64,000 bases of DNA. It comes from JAVVHH01 sp964613945 (GTDB lineage Bacteria > Pseudomonadota > Alphaproteobacteria > Acetobacterales > Acetobacteraceae). Below the pieces are notes generated by a model. The model saw only the letters and a program-made list of their open reading frames with translations. It had not been told where the DNA came from and ran no database searches. Positions 18,947-27,248 of this stretch are shown here, in pieces (the stretch's first letter is position 1; each line of letters starts with the position of its first letter). The DNA is taken from the NCBI GenBank assembly GCA_964613945.1, contig CAZTJC010000004.1, positions 62,001 to 126,000 of the forward strand, read 5' to 3'. The position numbers were made by a program, and so were the translations under genes.

Positions 18947-18953
18947 TGTCAGG

Positions 18954-20354
18954 TCAGCGCGAAGCCCGGCGCTGCTGCGCCATCGCCTGCGCCAGCGCCA
19001 CGGCTTCCTTCAACTGGTAGTCGGTATCCGGCTTGGTCAGATCGAACGCCGGCGACCCTTCCGGCGGCAGCTTCGGGATCTCGCGCGCGATGGGCGGCAG
19101 GTCGGTCCGCGGTGCAGGCGTGGCCGGCTGCGGCGTCCCCCCCTGGTTGCGCAATGCCCCGCGCAGGTCGGCTTCGCGCTCCGGCCCGAACCGGGCGACC
19201 TCCGTCCGCGACGCCGCCACTTCCACGTCCGGGGTGATGCCCAGGCCCTGGATGCTGCGACCCGACGGCGTGTAGTAGCGCGCCGTCGTCAGCCGCATCG
19301 CCCCGTTGCCCGGCAGCGGCATGACCGTCTGCACCGAACCCTTGCCGAAGCTGCGCGTGCCCAGCACCACCGCACGCTTCTGGTCCTGCAACGCGCCGGC
19401 CACGATCTCGCTGGCCGAGGCCGACCCGCCGTTGATCATCACCACCACCGGGATGCCCTGCGCGATATCGCCCGCCTTGGCGTTCCAGCGCTGGCTGTCC
19501 TGCGTGTGCCGTGCCCGCGTCGAGACGATCTCGCCCTGGTCGAGGAAGTCGTCGGACACCGCGACCGCCTGATCAAGCAGGCCGCCCGGGTTGTTGCGCA
19601 GGTCGAGGATGAGGCCCTTCAGCGTTCCCCCCGCCTTGGCCTTCAGGTCCGTCACCGCCTTGCGAAGGCCCGGATCGGTCTGCTCGTTGAACGACGTCAG
19701 CCGCACGTAACCGATGTCGCCGGCCTCGAGATGCGACTTGACCACCTGGATGTGGATGACCTCGCGGTTCATCGACACCTCGACCGGCGTGTCGATGCCC
19801 TCGCGCTTGATCGTCAGCTTGATCGGGCTGCCTGGCGGACCGCGCATCTTGTCGACCGCCTCCGTCAGCGTCAGCCCCTGCACCGTCTGCCCGTCGAGCA
19901 TGGTGATCAGGTCGCCGGCCTTCATCCCGGCCTTGGCCGCCGGCGTGTCGTCGATCGGACTGACCACCTTGATGAGCCCGTTCTCGGCCGTCACTTCGAG
20001 GCCGAGCCCGCCGAACTCGCCGCGCGTCTGCACCTGCATGTCACGGAACGCCTTGGCGTTCATGTAGGAGCTGTGCGGGTCCAACCCGGTCAGCATGCCG
20101 TTGATGGCATTCTCGATCAGCTCGCGGTCGTTGACCGGCTCGACATACTCCGCACGAATCCGCTCGAACACGTCGCCGAACAACGTCAGCAGGCGATACG
20201 TGTCCGCCCGCGAGGTCGACGAACTATCCTGGGCGCGCGCATGCGCCACCGGCCAGGCGATTCCCGTCCCCCGCTCGACGAGCGAGGCACCAGGCCCGGC
20301 CATCAGACCGGCGGTGAACGCGACGCCCAACAACAACCCGCTTCTGATCTTCAT
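18954..20354 (-). CDS. ctpA: Carboxy-terminal processing protease CtpA (S41 peptidase with PDZ domain)
   Basis: 466 residues. A signal peptide (about 1-40) leads into the helical region with DPHSSYMNAKAF, a PDZ domain with GEFGGLGLEVTAEN, and the S41 core LILDLRNNPGGLLDQAV. The catalytic Ser lies in NGGSASASEIVAGAL and Lys in SFGKGSVQT. Periplasmic protease that trims envelope proteins or peptidoglycan hydrolases. It sits between envC and the deacetylase, the common alphaproteobacterial order, suggesting a cell-wall role at division. Confidence 0.96.
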   Translation of the reverse strand: MKIRSGLLLGVAFTAGLMAGPGASLVERGTGIAWPVAHARAQDSSSTSRADTYRLLTLFGDVFERIRAEYVEPVNDRELIENAINGMLTGLDPHSSYMNAKAFRDMQVQTRGEFGGLGLEVTAENGLIKVVSPIDDTPAAKAGMKAGDLITMLDGQTVQGLTLTEAVDKMRGPPGSPIKLTIKREGIDTPVEVSMNREVIHIQVVKSHLEAGDIGYVRLTSFNEQTDPGLRKAVTDLKAKAGGTLKGLILDLRNNPGGLLDQAVAVSDDFLDQGEIVSTRARHTQDSQRWNAKAGDIAQGIPVVVMINGGSASASEIVAGALQDQKRAVVLGTRSFGKGSVQTVMPLPGNGAMRLTTARYYTPSGRSIQGLGITPDVEVAASRTEVARFGPEREADLRGALRNQGGTPQPATPAPRTDLPPIAREIPKLPPEGSPAFDLTKPDTDYQLKEAVALAQAMAQQRRASR

Positions 20355-20474
20355 GCCGAAACCAATCCTCTTGCATTCAGCCGAGAATGCTCGCCCACAC
20401 TGATTACTCTAGCCCGCAAGTCTTTGTCACACGGTTAACGGCGACGAAACCAGTGAACATGAAGATAGAATTGG

Positions 20475-21608
20475 TCAGGAACCCGATCTTAGATAGGGGG
20501 CAGGATCGACGGGATCGCCATCCCGACGCAATTCCAGGTAAAGCACCGGACGACGACCCGGCACCGTCGGATCCCAATCCGGCATCGTGCCGAGCGGATC
20601 GCCCGGCCGCACTGCTGCCCCGGCCTCGACGTCCAGCCGCTCCAGCCCGGCCAGCACGAAGTGATACTTCCCGCCGCAATCCAGGATCACCAGCACGCCG
20701 AAGCTGCGAAACGGTCCCGCGAACGCGACCCGGCCCGTGCACGGCGACACCACCCGCCCGTTCGGCGGCGCCCGGAACGCCATTCCCCGCGCCGGCCCGG
20801 CATCGGTCGTCTCGCCCCAGCGCCGCACCAGCGGCCCGGCCACCGGCACCAGCGCTCCCCCGCCGGGCTGGATGCCGGGGCCGCGCGGAGCCGACACCTC
20901 TGCCTGCCGTTTCTGCGCCAATTGCAGCGCCACGGTCCGCCGCTGCGCCGCGGCCCGCTCGGCATCCCGCTTCAGCAACTGCTCCGCCCGCGCCCGCGCC
21001 GCGGCCATCGCGTCGAGCGCGTCGCCCACGCTTTCCGCCCGCGTCGCCTCCGCCGCGGCACGCCGCGCCTCGTCGGCCGCCGCGTCGTCGTTGCGCGCCC
21101 GCTCCGCCCGCGCTTGCTCCACTTCGCGATCCAGCAGCGCCGACTTCAGGCGCTGGTCGGATTGCGCCGATCGCAGTTGCGGCAACGCGGCCTCCAACTC
21201 ACGCTGGGCCTGCTCCACTGCCGTGATTTCCGCCCGCGCCGCCGCTGCCTGCCGCTCCACCGTCCGCGCCAGGGTCTGCAGCACGGACAGCCCGCGCATC
21301 GCCTGTTCGGGGGGCACCGGCATTGCCAGCAACGTCTCGGCCGGGAACATGCCGAGCCGTTCCGCCAACGGCAGCAACGGCGTCAGTGCCGCCGCCCGCT
21401 CCTGCAACCGTGCCTGCGCCGCCCGCCGTGTCGCCTCGAGCGCGACCACCTTCTGCGCCGCTTCGCTGACGGCCTCGTCGGCCTGCCGCACCTGCGCCGC
21501 CGATTGCGACTGCGTCTCGGCCGGCGCTGGCGCCGCAGCGCTCAGCAGGAACAACGCGACGATCGCCAGCGGCCGTGCCGCTACGGTTACCAGCGGCCGT
21601 GCCGCCAC
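20475..21608 (-). CDS. envC: Murein hydrolase activator EnvC family (coiled coil plus degenerate LytM domain)
   Basis: 377 residues from GTG 21608, which has GGAG nine bases upstream inside gpmI. The N-terminus is a signal peptide containing a short duplication (VAARPL twice). A long Ala/Arg/Glu-rich coiled coil (about 30-250) is followed by a LytM/M23 domain: VSPCTGRVAFAGPFRSFG, YHFVLAGLERL and LYLELRRDGDPVDP. The last element resembles the LYFEIRR of E. coli EnvC rather than the HxH of active peptidases, so it probably activates amidases instead of cutting peptidoglycan itself. Two bases after gpmI. Confidence 0.9.
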   Translation of the reverse strand: MAARPLVTVAARPLAIVALFLLSAAAPAPAETQSQSAAQVRQADEAVSEAAQKVVALEATRRAAQARLQERAAALTPLLPLAERLGMFPAETLLAMPVPPEQAMRGLSVLQTLARTVERQAAAARAEITAVEQAQRELEAALPQLRSAQSDQRLKSALLDREVEQARAERARNDDAAADEARRAAAEATRAESVGDALDAMAAARARAEQLLKRDAERAAAQRRTVALQLAQKRQAEVSAPRGPGIQPGGGALVPVAGPLVRRWGETTDAGPARGMAFRAPPNGRVVSPCTGRVAFAGPFRSFGVLVILDCGGKYHFVLAGLERLDVEAGAAVRPGDPLGTMPDWDPTVPGRRPVLYLELRRDGDPVDPAPYLRSGS

Positions 21609-21610
21609 GG

Positions 21611-23170
21611 CTAATTGCTCCGGTCGAGCAGCGAGCGCCCCGTCATCTCCGCCGGCTGCGGCACGCCCAACAGCGCCAGCAGCGTCGGCGCGATGTCGGC
21701 CAACCGCCCGTCCGAGATCGTCCCACCGCCGTTCATCAGCACCACCGGCACCGGATTGGTGGTGTGCGCCGTATGCGGCCCGCCGGTGACCGGGTCGCGC
21801 ATCAGCTCGCAATTGCCGTGGTCGGCCGTCACCAACAGGGCGCCGCCCGCCGCCTCGATCGCGTCCATGACCCGGCCCAGCCCATGATCGACCGCCTCCA
21901 CCGCCCGCACCGCGGCATCCAGGCTACCGGTATGACCCACCATGTCCGGGTTGGCGAAGTTCAGGATGATGAGGTCGTATTGCCCCGATCCGATCGCCGC
22001 CACCGCCTTGTCCGCCAGCTCCGGCTCCGACATCTCCGGCTGCAGATCGTAGGTCGCCACCTTGGGCGACGGCACCATCGCGCGCCCCTCGGCCGCGAAC
22101 GGCTCCTCGCGGCCGCCGTTCAGGAAATAGGTGACGTGCGGATACTTCTCCGTTTCCGCCATCCGCAACTGCCGCAGCCCGGCGTCGGCCACCACCTCGC
22201 CAAGGATGCGGCCCATCGGCTGCGGCGCGAACACCGTCTGCATCATCGGCGCCAGATGGTCACCATACCGCGTCATCCCCACCACGCTCGCGAACGCGAC
22301 CCGCCGCGGCCGTGCGAAGCCGACGAAGTCCGGGTCGATGAGCGCACCGACGATCTCGCGAATCCGGTCCGCCCGGAAGTTGAACGACATGAGGCCGTCG
22401 CCGTCCCGCATGCCGGTGTAGTTGGCGATGATCGACGGAATCACGAACTCGTCCGTCACGCCGTCCCCATAGGCGCGATCCATCACCGAGGCCGCATCCG
22501 CCGCCCCCGCCCCACGCCCTTCGACCATGGCGAGATAGGCTTTCTCGACCCGGTCCCACCGATTATCCCGGTCCATCGCGTAATATCGCCCGCTCACCGT
22601 GGCGATCCGCGCCCGCTCCGGCAGCGCCGCCTGCAAGCTCTCGATCGCGGCCAGTCCCGACTGCGGTGACGTGTCCCGCCCATCGGTGAACGCGTGGATC
22701 GCCACCGGCACCCCCGCCCGCGTCACAATTCGCGCCAGCGCGGCCGCGTGATCCTGATGGGCATGCACCCCGCCCGGCGAGATCAGCCCGATCAGATGAC
22801 ACGTCCCGCCGCTGGCCCGTAATGCCTCGATCATCCCGGTGATCGCCGGGTTGGTCGCCAGGCTACCATCCTTGATGGCCTCGCCGATCCGCGGCAGGTC
22901 CTGCATCACGACCCGGCCAGCACCGATGTTGGTGTGCCCGACCTCCGAATTGCCCATCTGCCCTTCCGGCAACCCGACATCGAGTCCGTCCGTGCGCAGA
23001 AACGCATACGGCGCCTGCAGCAGCCGATCGAAGGACGGCGTCTTGGATTGGCGAATGGCGTTATCCGCCGCTTCCTCACGCCATCCCCACCCGTCCAAGA
23101 TCACCAGCATCACGGGCCGAGGCGTCGCCGTGCCGGAGGTCTGACGAGGAAATTTCGAGGAAATGGCCAT
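21611..23170 (-). CDS. gpmI: 2,3-bisphosphoglycerate-independent phosphoglycerate mutase
   Basis: Interconverts 3- and 2-phosphoglycerate using two Mn ions. The 519-residue protein carries VMLVILDGWGWRE, the phosphoserine motif GNSEVGHTNIGAGR, DGRDTSP, NFRADRIREI, YDLIILNFANPDMVGHTG and VTADHGNCE. Full length. An extra 20-residue leader precedes the usual start, so an internal start is possible. Upstream of envC and ctpA, probably in one transcript. Confidence 0.97.
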   Translation of the reverse strand: MAISSKFPRQTSGTATPRPVMLVILDGWGWREEAADNAIRQSKTPSFDRLLQAPYAFLRTDGLDVGLPEGQMGNSEVGHTNIGAGRVVMQDLPRIGEAIKDGSLATNPAITGMIEALRASGGTCHLIGLISPGGVHAHQDHAAALARIVTRAGVPVAIHAFTDGRDTSPQSGLAAIESLQAALPERARIATVSGRYYAMDRDNRWDRVEKAYLAMVEGRGAGAADAASVMDRAYGDGVTDEFVIPSIIANYTGMRDGDGLMSFNFRADRIREIVGALIDPDFVGFARPRRVAFASVVGMTRYGDHLAPMMQTVFAPQPMGRILGEVVADAGLRQLRMAETEKYPHVTYFLNGGREEPFAAEGRAMVPSPKVATYDLQPEMSEPELADKAVAAIGSGQYDLIILNFANPDMVGHTGSLDAAVRAVEAVDHGLGRVMDAIEAAGGALLVTADHGNCELMRDPVTGGPHTAHTTNPVPVVLMNGGGTISDGRLADIAPTLLALLGVPQPAEMTGRSLLDRSN

Positions 23171-23232
23171 GATGCGCGGGTATGGCGCGCACGACTTCGA
23201 TGGGCAAGGCAGCGTGATGCCACCATTTGAAG

Positions 23233-23261
23233 GCCCGCGCCGGACAAACCGGCGCGGGCCG
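23233..23261 (-). terminator. Strong GC hairpin after the leftward DUF465 gene
   Basis: Twelve-base arms at 23233-23244 and 23250-23261 are perfectly complementary around the loop ACAAA. It follows the stop of the leftward DUF465 gene by ten bases and precedes gpmI. There is no long U run, so termination strength is uncertain. Confidence 0.6.
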
Positions 23262-23271
23262 GCTCGAGGTG

Positions 23272-23442
23272 TTAAGCCTCGCTTTGAAGGCGAGCGATCT
23301 CCTCCTTCAACCGGAGCTTCTCGACTTTGAGCCGGGCCAGCGCTTCCCCGTTCGGTCGCGGTCGTATGTCTTCGGCGTGGATCTTATCTTCGAGCGACGC
23401 ATGACGGTCCTTGAGGGAAACCATGCGGGATTCCAGGCTCAT
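23272..23442 (-). CDS. YdcH family protein (DUF465)
   Basis: 56 residues, MSLESRMVSLKDRHASLEDKI to LKEEIARLQSEA. The pattern of a short helical hairpin with H-x-x-L-x-x-x-I and K-L-x-L-K-E-E-I is typical of DUF465. Function unknown; probably a small dimeric coiled coil. The ATG at 23442 is chosen because AAGGAGAG lies just upstream; an in-frame ATG at 23457 has no such site. Divergent from a second DUF465 gene. Confidence 0.85.
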   Translation of the reverse strand: MSLESRMVSLKDRHASLEDKIHAEDIRPRPNGEALARLKVEKLRLKEEIARLQSEA

Positions 23443-23535
23443 CGATCTCTCCTTCACGGCGGAACGGCATCGCTTGACGCGATGCTGCAGAGATGGCGGC
23501 GTCTCCGCCGACCCCCACCGTCATACAGCCGTAAC

Positions 23536-23552
23536 TTTAAGGCCAGCTTAAA
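23536..23552. promoter_or_regulatory. Palindrome TTTAAG-N5-CTTAAA between the two DUF465 genes
   Basis: An exact 6-base inverted repeat with a 5-base spacer lies in an AT-rich island in otherwise GC-rich DNA, 66 bases before the rightward DUF465 start and 94 bases before the leftward one. Position and symmetry suit an operator or a pair of promoter elements. No regulator can be assigned. Confidence 0.4.
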
Positions 23553-23589
23553 ATTGCCCGCCGTCGCGAGCCCATGATATGCACACCGA

Positions 23590-23627
23590 ATGTTGACCGC
23601 CCCATGCTGACCGCCCAATGCTGACCG
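23590..23627 (+). repeat. 14-bp tandem repeat, three copies, each with an ATG
   Basis: Units ATGTTGACCGCCCC (23590), ATGCTGACCGCCCA (23604) and ATGCTGACCG (23618) follow each other directly. The first two ATGs open seven-codon frames ending in TGA that overlap the next unit; the third ATG starts the DUF465 gene. The 14-base period shifts the frame at every copy. Confidence 0.8.
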
Positions 23628-23818
23628 ATCGCGACTCGATGCTGCGGCAACTGCACGAGCTTCGCAGCGAACACCGCGACCTCGATACGGTGATCGCCCG
23701 CCTGGCCGAGGTCGGCGGCGACCAGCTTCATCTACAACGTCTCAAGAAGCGCAAGCTGCTTCTCAAGGACGAGCTTGCCTGGATCGAGAGCCGGCTGATC
23801 CCGGACAGCATCGCCTGA
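23618..23818 (+). CDS. YdcH family protein (DUF465), second copy
   Basis: 66 residues, MLTDRDSMLRQLHELRSEHRDLDTVI to DELAWIESRLIPDSIA. Same small helical-hairpin type as the leftward DUF465 gene (H-x-x-L-D-x-x-I, then LKKRKLLLKDEL). Function unknown. The ATG at 23618 is the last of three tandem ATGs. Its stop overlaps the purE start by one base (TGATG), so it is translated together with purEK. Confidence 0.82.
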   Translation: MLTDRDSMLRQLHELRSEHRDLDTVIARLAEVGGDQLHLQRLKKRKLLLKDELAWIESRLIPDSIA

Positions 23819-24321
23819 TGCGACCACCCGCCGTCTCGCCCACGGTATCGATCGTCATGGGCAGTCAGTCCGATTGGTCCACGATGCAACATACCGCCGA
23901 CATGCTCGACCGCCTCGAAATCCCGCACGAGACCCTGATCGTTTCCGCGCATCGCACGCCGGACCGCCTGGCCGACTTTGCCCGCGGTGCCCGGGCCCGC
24001 GGCATCCAGGTCGTCATCGCCGGTGCCGGCGGGGCCGCCCACCTGCCCGGCATGTGCGCCGCATGGACCACGCTGCCCGTGCTCGGCGTTCCCGTCCGCT
24101 CGGAGGCGCTGAGCGGCATGGATAGCCTGCTCTCCATCGTGCAGATGCCCGGCGGCATCCCGGTCGGCACCTTGGCCATCGGCCGCCCCGGCGCGATCAA
24201 CGCCGGGCTGCTGGCGGCGTCGATCCTGTCGCTGAACGACGACGCGCTGGCCACCCGGTTGGAGGCCCATAAGCGCGCCCAGACGGATGCGGTGGCGATC
24301 GAGCCCACCCGCGAATCCTGA
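23818..24321 (+). CDS. purE: N5-carboxyaminoimidazole ribonucleotide mutase (PurE)
   Basis: 167 residues. Moves the carboxyl of N5-CAIR to C4 in purine synthesis, acting after PurK. Signatures are IVMGSQSDWSTM, ISAHRTP-type VSAHRTPDRL, IAGAGGAAHLPGM and the substrate loop LSGMDSLLSIVQMPGG. Class I enzyme by these motifs and by the neighbouring purK. Overlaps the preceding stop and the purK start by one base each. Confidence 0.97.
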   Translation: MRPPAVSPTVSIVMGSQSDWSTMQHTADMLDRLEIPHETLIVSAHRTPDRLADFARGARARGIQVVIAGAGGAAHLPGMCAAWTTLPVLGVPVRSEALSGMDSLLSIVQMPGGIPVGTLAIGRPGAINAGLLAASILSLNDDALATRLEAHKRAQTDAVAIEPTRES

Positions 24322-25451
24322 TGCCCGCCCTGCCGCCGAACTCCACCATCGGCATCATTGGTGGCGGCCAGCTTGGCCGAATGTCCGCCATGGCCGCTGC
24401 CGAGCTGGGCTACCGCTGCCACATCCTCACCCCCGAGCCCGACAGCCCGGCCGCCCAGGTCGCCGCCCATGCCACGGTCGCCGACTACGAGGATCAGGAC
24501 GCCTTACGCGCCTTTGCCGCCGCCGTGGATGTCATCACTTTCGAATTCGAGAACGTCAGCGCCGAAGGGCTCGACCTGCTCGCTTCCATCCGCCCGGTCC
24601 GCCCGTCCCCGTCCGTGCTGCGCATCAGCCAGGACCGCGTCACCGAAAAGACCTTCCTGCGCGACGCCGGCGTGCCCACTGCCGCCTGGGCCGCGATCGG
24701 CAGCTTGGCGGAACTCGAGGCCGCCGCGGGGAAGATCGGCCTCCCGGCCGTCCTGAAGACAACCCGCCTGGGCTACGACGGCAAGGGCCAGGCCGTGCTC
24801 CGGTCGCCCGCCGACCTCGCCCCGGCCTGGGAAACGCTCGACCCCAAGCCGCTCGTGCTGGAGGCCTTCGTCGACTACGCCTGCGAGATCAGCGTCGTCG
24901 TCGCTCGCGGTGCCGATGGCGGCGGCTCCGTGTTCGACGCCGCCGAAAACCGGCACCGCGACGGCATTCTCGACCTCAGCATTGCCCCCGCCCGCGTCAA
25001 ACCCGGCACCAAGGCCGAGGCCGGCCGCGTCGCCTGGCGCATCGCCGAGGCGCTGGACTTGGTGGGCCTGCTCGCCGTCGAGATGTTCGTCGACCGAACC
25101 GGCCGCGTGCTGGTCAACGAGATCGCCCCGCGCCCGCATAATTCTGGCCACTGGACCATGGAGGCCTGCCCGGCCAGCCAGTTCGACCTGCACGTCCGTG
25201 CCGTCACCGGGCTACCGCTGCCGCCGGGGTTGCGACATGCCGACGCGGTGATGAAGAACCTGGTCGGTCCCGACGAGGTCGCCCTCTGGCCGCAGATCGT
25301 CGCCACCCCCGGCCTGATCCCTCACCTGTACGGCAAGGCCGAAGCCCGGCCCGGCCGCAAGATGGGCCACGTCACCCGCCTATTCCCGCTCGACGGCCTG
25401 CCGGACGATGCCGAGATCGCCAAGGCATTGGGGTGCCTGACCGGAGGCTGA
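24321..25451 (+). CDS. purK: 5-(carboxyamino)imidazole ribonucleotide synthase
   Basis: 376-residue ATP-grasp enzyme that carboxylates AIR to N5-CAIR. Seen are IGIIGGGQLGRMSA, DVITFEFENV, VLKTTRLGYDGKGQ (ATP-binding lysine), EIAPRPHNSGHWT and the C-terminal GHVTRL. Full length. Starts at TGATG overlap with purE, so the pair is translationally coupled. Confidence 0.97.
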   Translation: MPALPPNSTIGIIGGGQLGRMSAMAAAELGYRCHILTPEPDSPAAQVAAHATVADYEDQDALRAFAAAVDVITFEFENVSAEGLDLLASIRPVRPSPSVLRISQDRVTEKTFLRDAGVPTAAWAAIGSLAELEAAAGKIGLPAVLKTTRLGYDGKGQAVLRSPADLAPAWETLDPKPLVLEAFVDYACEISVVVARGADGGGSVFDAAENRHRDGILDLSIAPARVKPGTKAEAGRVAWRIAEALDLVGLLAVEMFVDRTGRVLVNEIAPRPHNSGHWTMEACPASQFDLHVRAVTGLPLPPGLRHADAVMKNLVGPDEVALWPQIVATPGLIPHLYGKAEARPGRKMGHVTRLFPLDGLPDDAEIAKALGCLTGG

Positions 25452-25588
25452 TTACTTGCAGTGCTGCGGCCTCTGGCCGATGTCGCGACGAAGCCCCGCT
25501 CTGTCCGTTTCTCGCGACCACCCTGCTTTCTCGCCTGAGCCCCACGCGCGCCATTGAAGATCGGCGGGCAGCGTTGTTGGATGGCGCC

Positions 25589-26272
25589 ATGACCTCCCTC
25601 CTCCTCGCCGGCCTGTTCTTCATCGCCGTCCATATCGGCATCGCCGGCACCACCTTGCGTGACCGGGTCGTCGCTGCCCTGGGGGAGCGCGGCTACATGA
25701 TCGCCTTTTCCGTCGCCTCCCTGGGCGGGATTATCTGGCTGGTCGCCGGCTACAAGGCCGCCCCCTATGTGGATCTCTGGGGTCAGCCGAACTGGTGGAA
25801 GCTTGTCGCCGACGTTCTCATGTTGCCGGCCTTCATGCTGGTCATCATCGGCCTGGCCACGCCCAATCCGACCTCCGTCGCTCAGGGTAACCTCGCCGCC
25901 CAGGCCCCCGCCGGCATCGTCCGCGTGACCCGGCATCCCTTCCTGGTCGGCGTCGGCCTCTGGGCCACGCTGCACCTCGTCGCCAACGGGGACCTCGCCT
26001 CGCTGCTGTTCTTCGGCGCCATCCTCATCACCTGCCTCGCCGGCCCGCCCTCCATCGACGCCAAGCGCCGCCGCGCCCTCGGCCCGGCCACCTGGGACGG
26101 GTTCGCCCGCAAGACCTCGATCCTCCCCTTTGGCGCCATCGCCGCCGGCCGCAACACGCTCGACCTCGGCCAGATCGGCTGGTGGCGCATCGGCCTCGGC
26201 GTGCTGGCCTACATTCTGTTCATCGGCGGCCACCGCCACATCATCGGCGTCTCGCCCTTCCCGGTCTGGTGA
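25589..26272 (+). CDS. NnrU family membrane protein
   Basis: 227 residues with about six membrane segments. It contains the NnrU/isoprenylcysteine-methyltransferase-like signatures VRVTRHPFLVGVGLWATLHL and the following DLASLLFFG. NnrU was first seen near nitric oxide reductase genes; no such genes are present here, so the role is open. ATG 25589 is chosen because the first membrane helix starts at once; the frame is open upstream to 25433 without family sequence. The 137 bases between purK and this start show nothing recognisable. A strong hairpin follows. Confidence 0.88.
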   Translation: MTSLLLAGLFFIAVHIGIAGTTLRDRVVAALGERGYMIAFSVASLGGIIWLVAGYKAAPYVDLWGQPNWWKLVADVLMLPAFMLVIIGLATPNPTSVAQGNLAAQAPAGIVRVTRHPFLVGVGLWATLHLVANGDLASLLFFGAILITCLAGPPSIDAKRRRALGPATWDGFARKTSILPFGAIAAGRNTLDLGQIGWWRIGLGVLAYILFIGGHRHIIGVSPFPVW

Positions 26273-26306
26273 TCCAGAACCTGCAGGCCGCCTAGTCACG
26301 TTACCC

Positions 26307-26340
26307 TGAAGCGGGGAGCCTTGCCGGGCTCCCCGCTTCA
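26307..26340. terminator. Perfect 14-bp hairpin after the NnrU gene
   Basis: Arms 26307-26320 and 26327-26340 are exactly complementary with a TTGCCG loop. No U run follows on the plus strand, so it is terminator-like rather than a certain intrinsic terminator. It separates the purEK-nnrU run from the dienelactone hydrolases. Confidence 0.6.
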
Positions 26341-26376
26341 TGCTCCGGTGCGCCCCAACGACAAAGGGGTTCGACC

Positions 26377-27231
26377 ATGGACGGCACCGAAGGTCTCACG
26401 CGCTTCCCGCTCGCCCGCCGCGGCATGATCATGACGAGCCTCATCAGTGGCTTCACCCTCGCGGTCACCGCCGTTGAAGCCCAGGTGATCCACACCGACA
26501 CCATCGGCATCAATGGCGGCCAAGTGAAGATCCCCGTCTCCGACGGCGAGATGCCGGCCTATGCGTCCAAGCCCAACGGGCCCGGCCCCTTCCCGATCAT
26601 CCTCGTCAACGAGGAGATCTTCGGCGTCCACGAACACATCAAGGACCTCTGCCGCCGCCTCGCCAAGCTCGGCTACCTCGCCGTGGCGCCCGAGATCTAT
26701 GCCCGCCAGGGCGACCTTTCCAAGATGACCGACGTGAGCCAGATCGTCTCCCAGGTGATCAGCAAGAAGCCGGATGCCGAGATGCTGAGCGACCTGGACG
26801 CCGCCGTCGCTTGGGCCGGCAGCAATGGCGGCGACCTCAACCGCCTCGGCGTCACCGGCTTTTGCCGCGGCGGCCGCAACACCTGGCTCTACGATGCCCA
26901 CAACCCGAGGGTGAAGGCCGCCGTCGCCTGGTACGGCCCGGTCAAAGGCGCGACCTCGGACATCCAGCCCAAGACCGCCACCGACATCGCCCCCAGCCTC
27001 AACGCCCCGCTGCTCGGCCTTTATGGCGGCCAGGATACCAGCATCGCCGTTCCTGATGTCGAGGCCGCCGCCACCCTCGCCCGCACCGCCGGCAAGACCG
27101 TCGAGATCAAGCTCTACGGCGATGCCCCGCACGGCTTCAACGCCGACTACCGCCCCAGCTACAAGAAGGCCGATGCCGAGGATGGCTGGGCCCGCATGCT
27201 CGCCTGGTTCAAGAAATACGGCGTCGCCTGA
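26377..27231 (+). CDS. Dienelactone hydrolase family protein (probably active)
   Basis: 284 residues, alpha/beta hydrolase of the carboxymethylenebutenolidase type. After an N-terminal hydrophobic stretch that could be a signal or anchor (preceded by Arg-Arg), the domain shows PIILVNEEIFGVHEHI (with the conserved Glu), the Cys nucleophile in VTGFCRGGRNTW, Asp in LYGGQDTSI, and His in DAPHGFNADYR. All catalytic residues are present. A paralogue with these residues lost follows 17 bases later. Confidence 0.92.
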   Translation: MDGTEGLTRFPLARRGMIMTSLISGFTLAVTAVEAQVIHTDTIGINGGQVKIPVSDGEMPAYASKPNGPGPFPIILVNEEIFGVHEHIKDLCRRLAKLGYLAVAPEIYARQGDLSKMTDVSQIVSQVISKKPDAEMLSDLDAAVAWAGSNGGDLNRLGVTGFCRGGRNTWLYDAHNPRVKAAVAWYGPVKGATSDIQPKTATDIAPSLNAPLLGLYGGQDTSIAVPDVEAAATLARTAGKTVEIKLYGDAPHGFNADYRPSYKKADAEDGWARMLAWFKKYGVA

Positions 27232-27248
27232 CCCGGTCCGAACCCACT

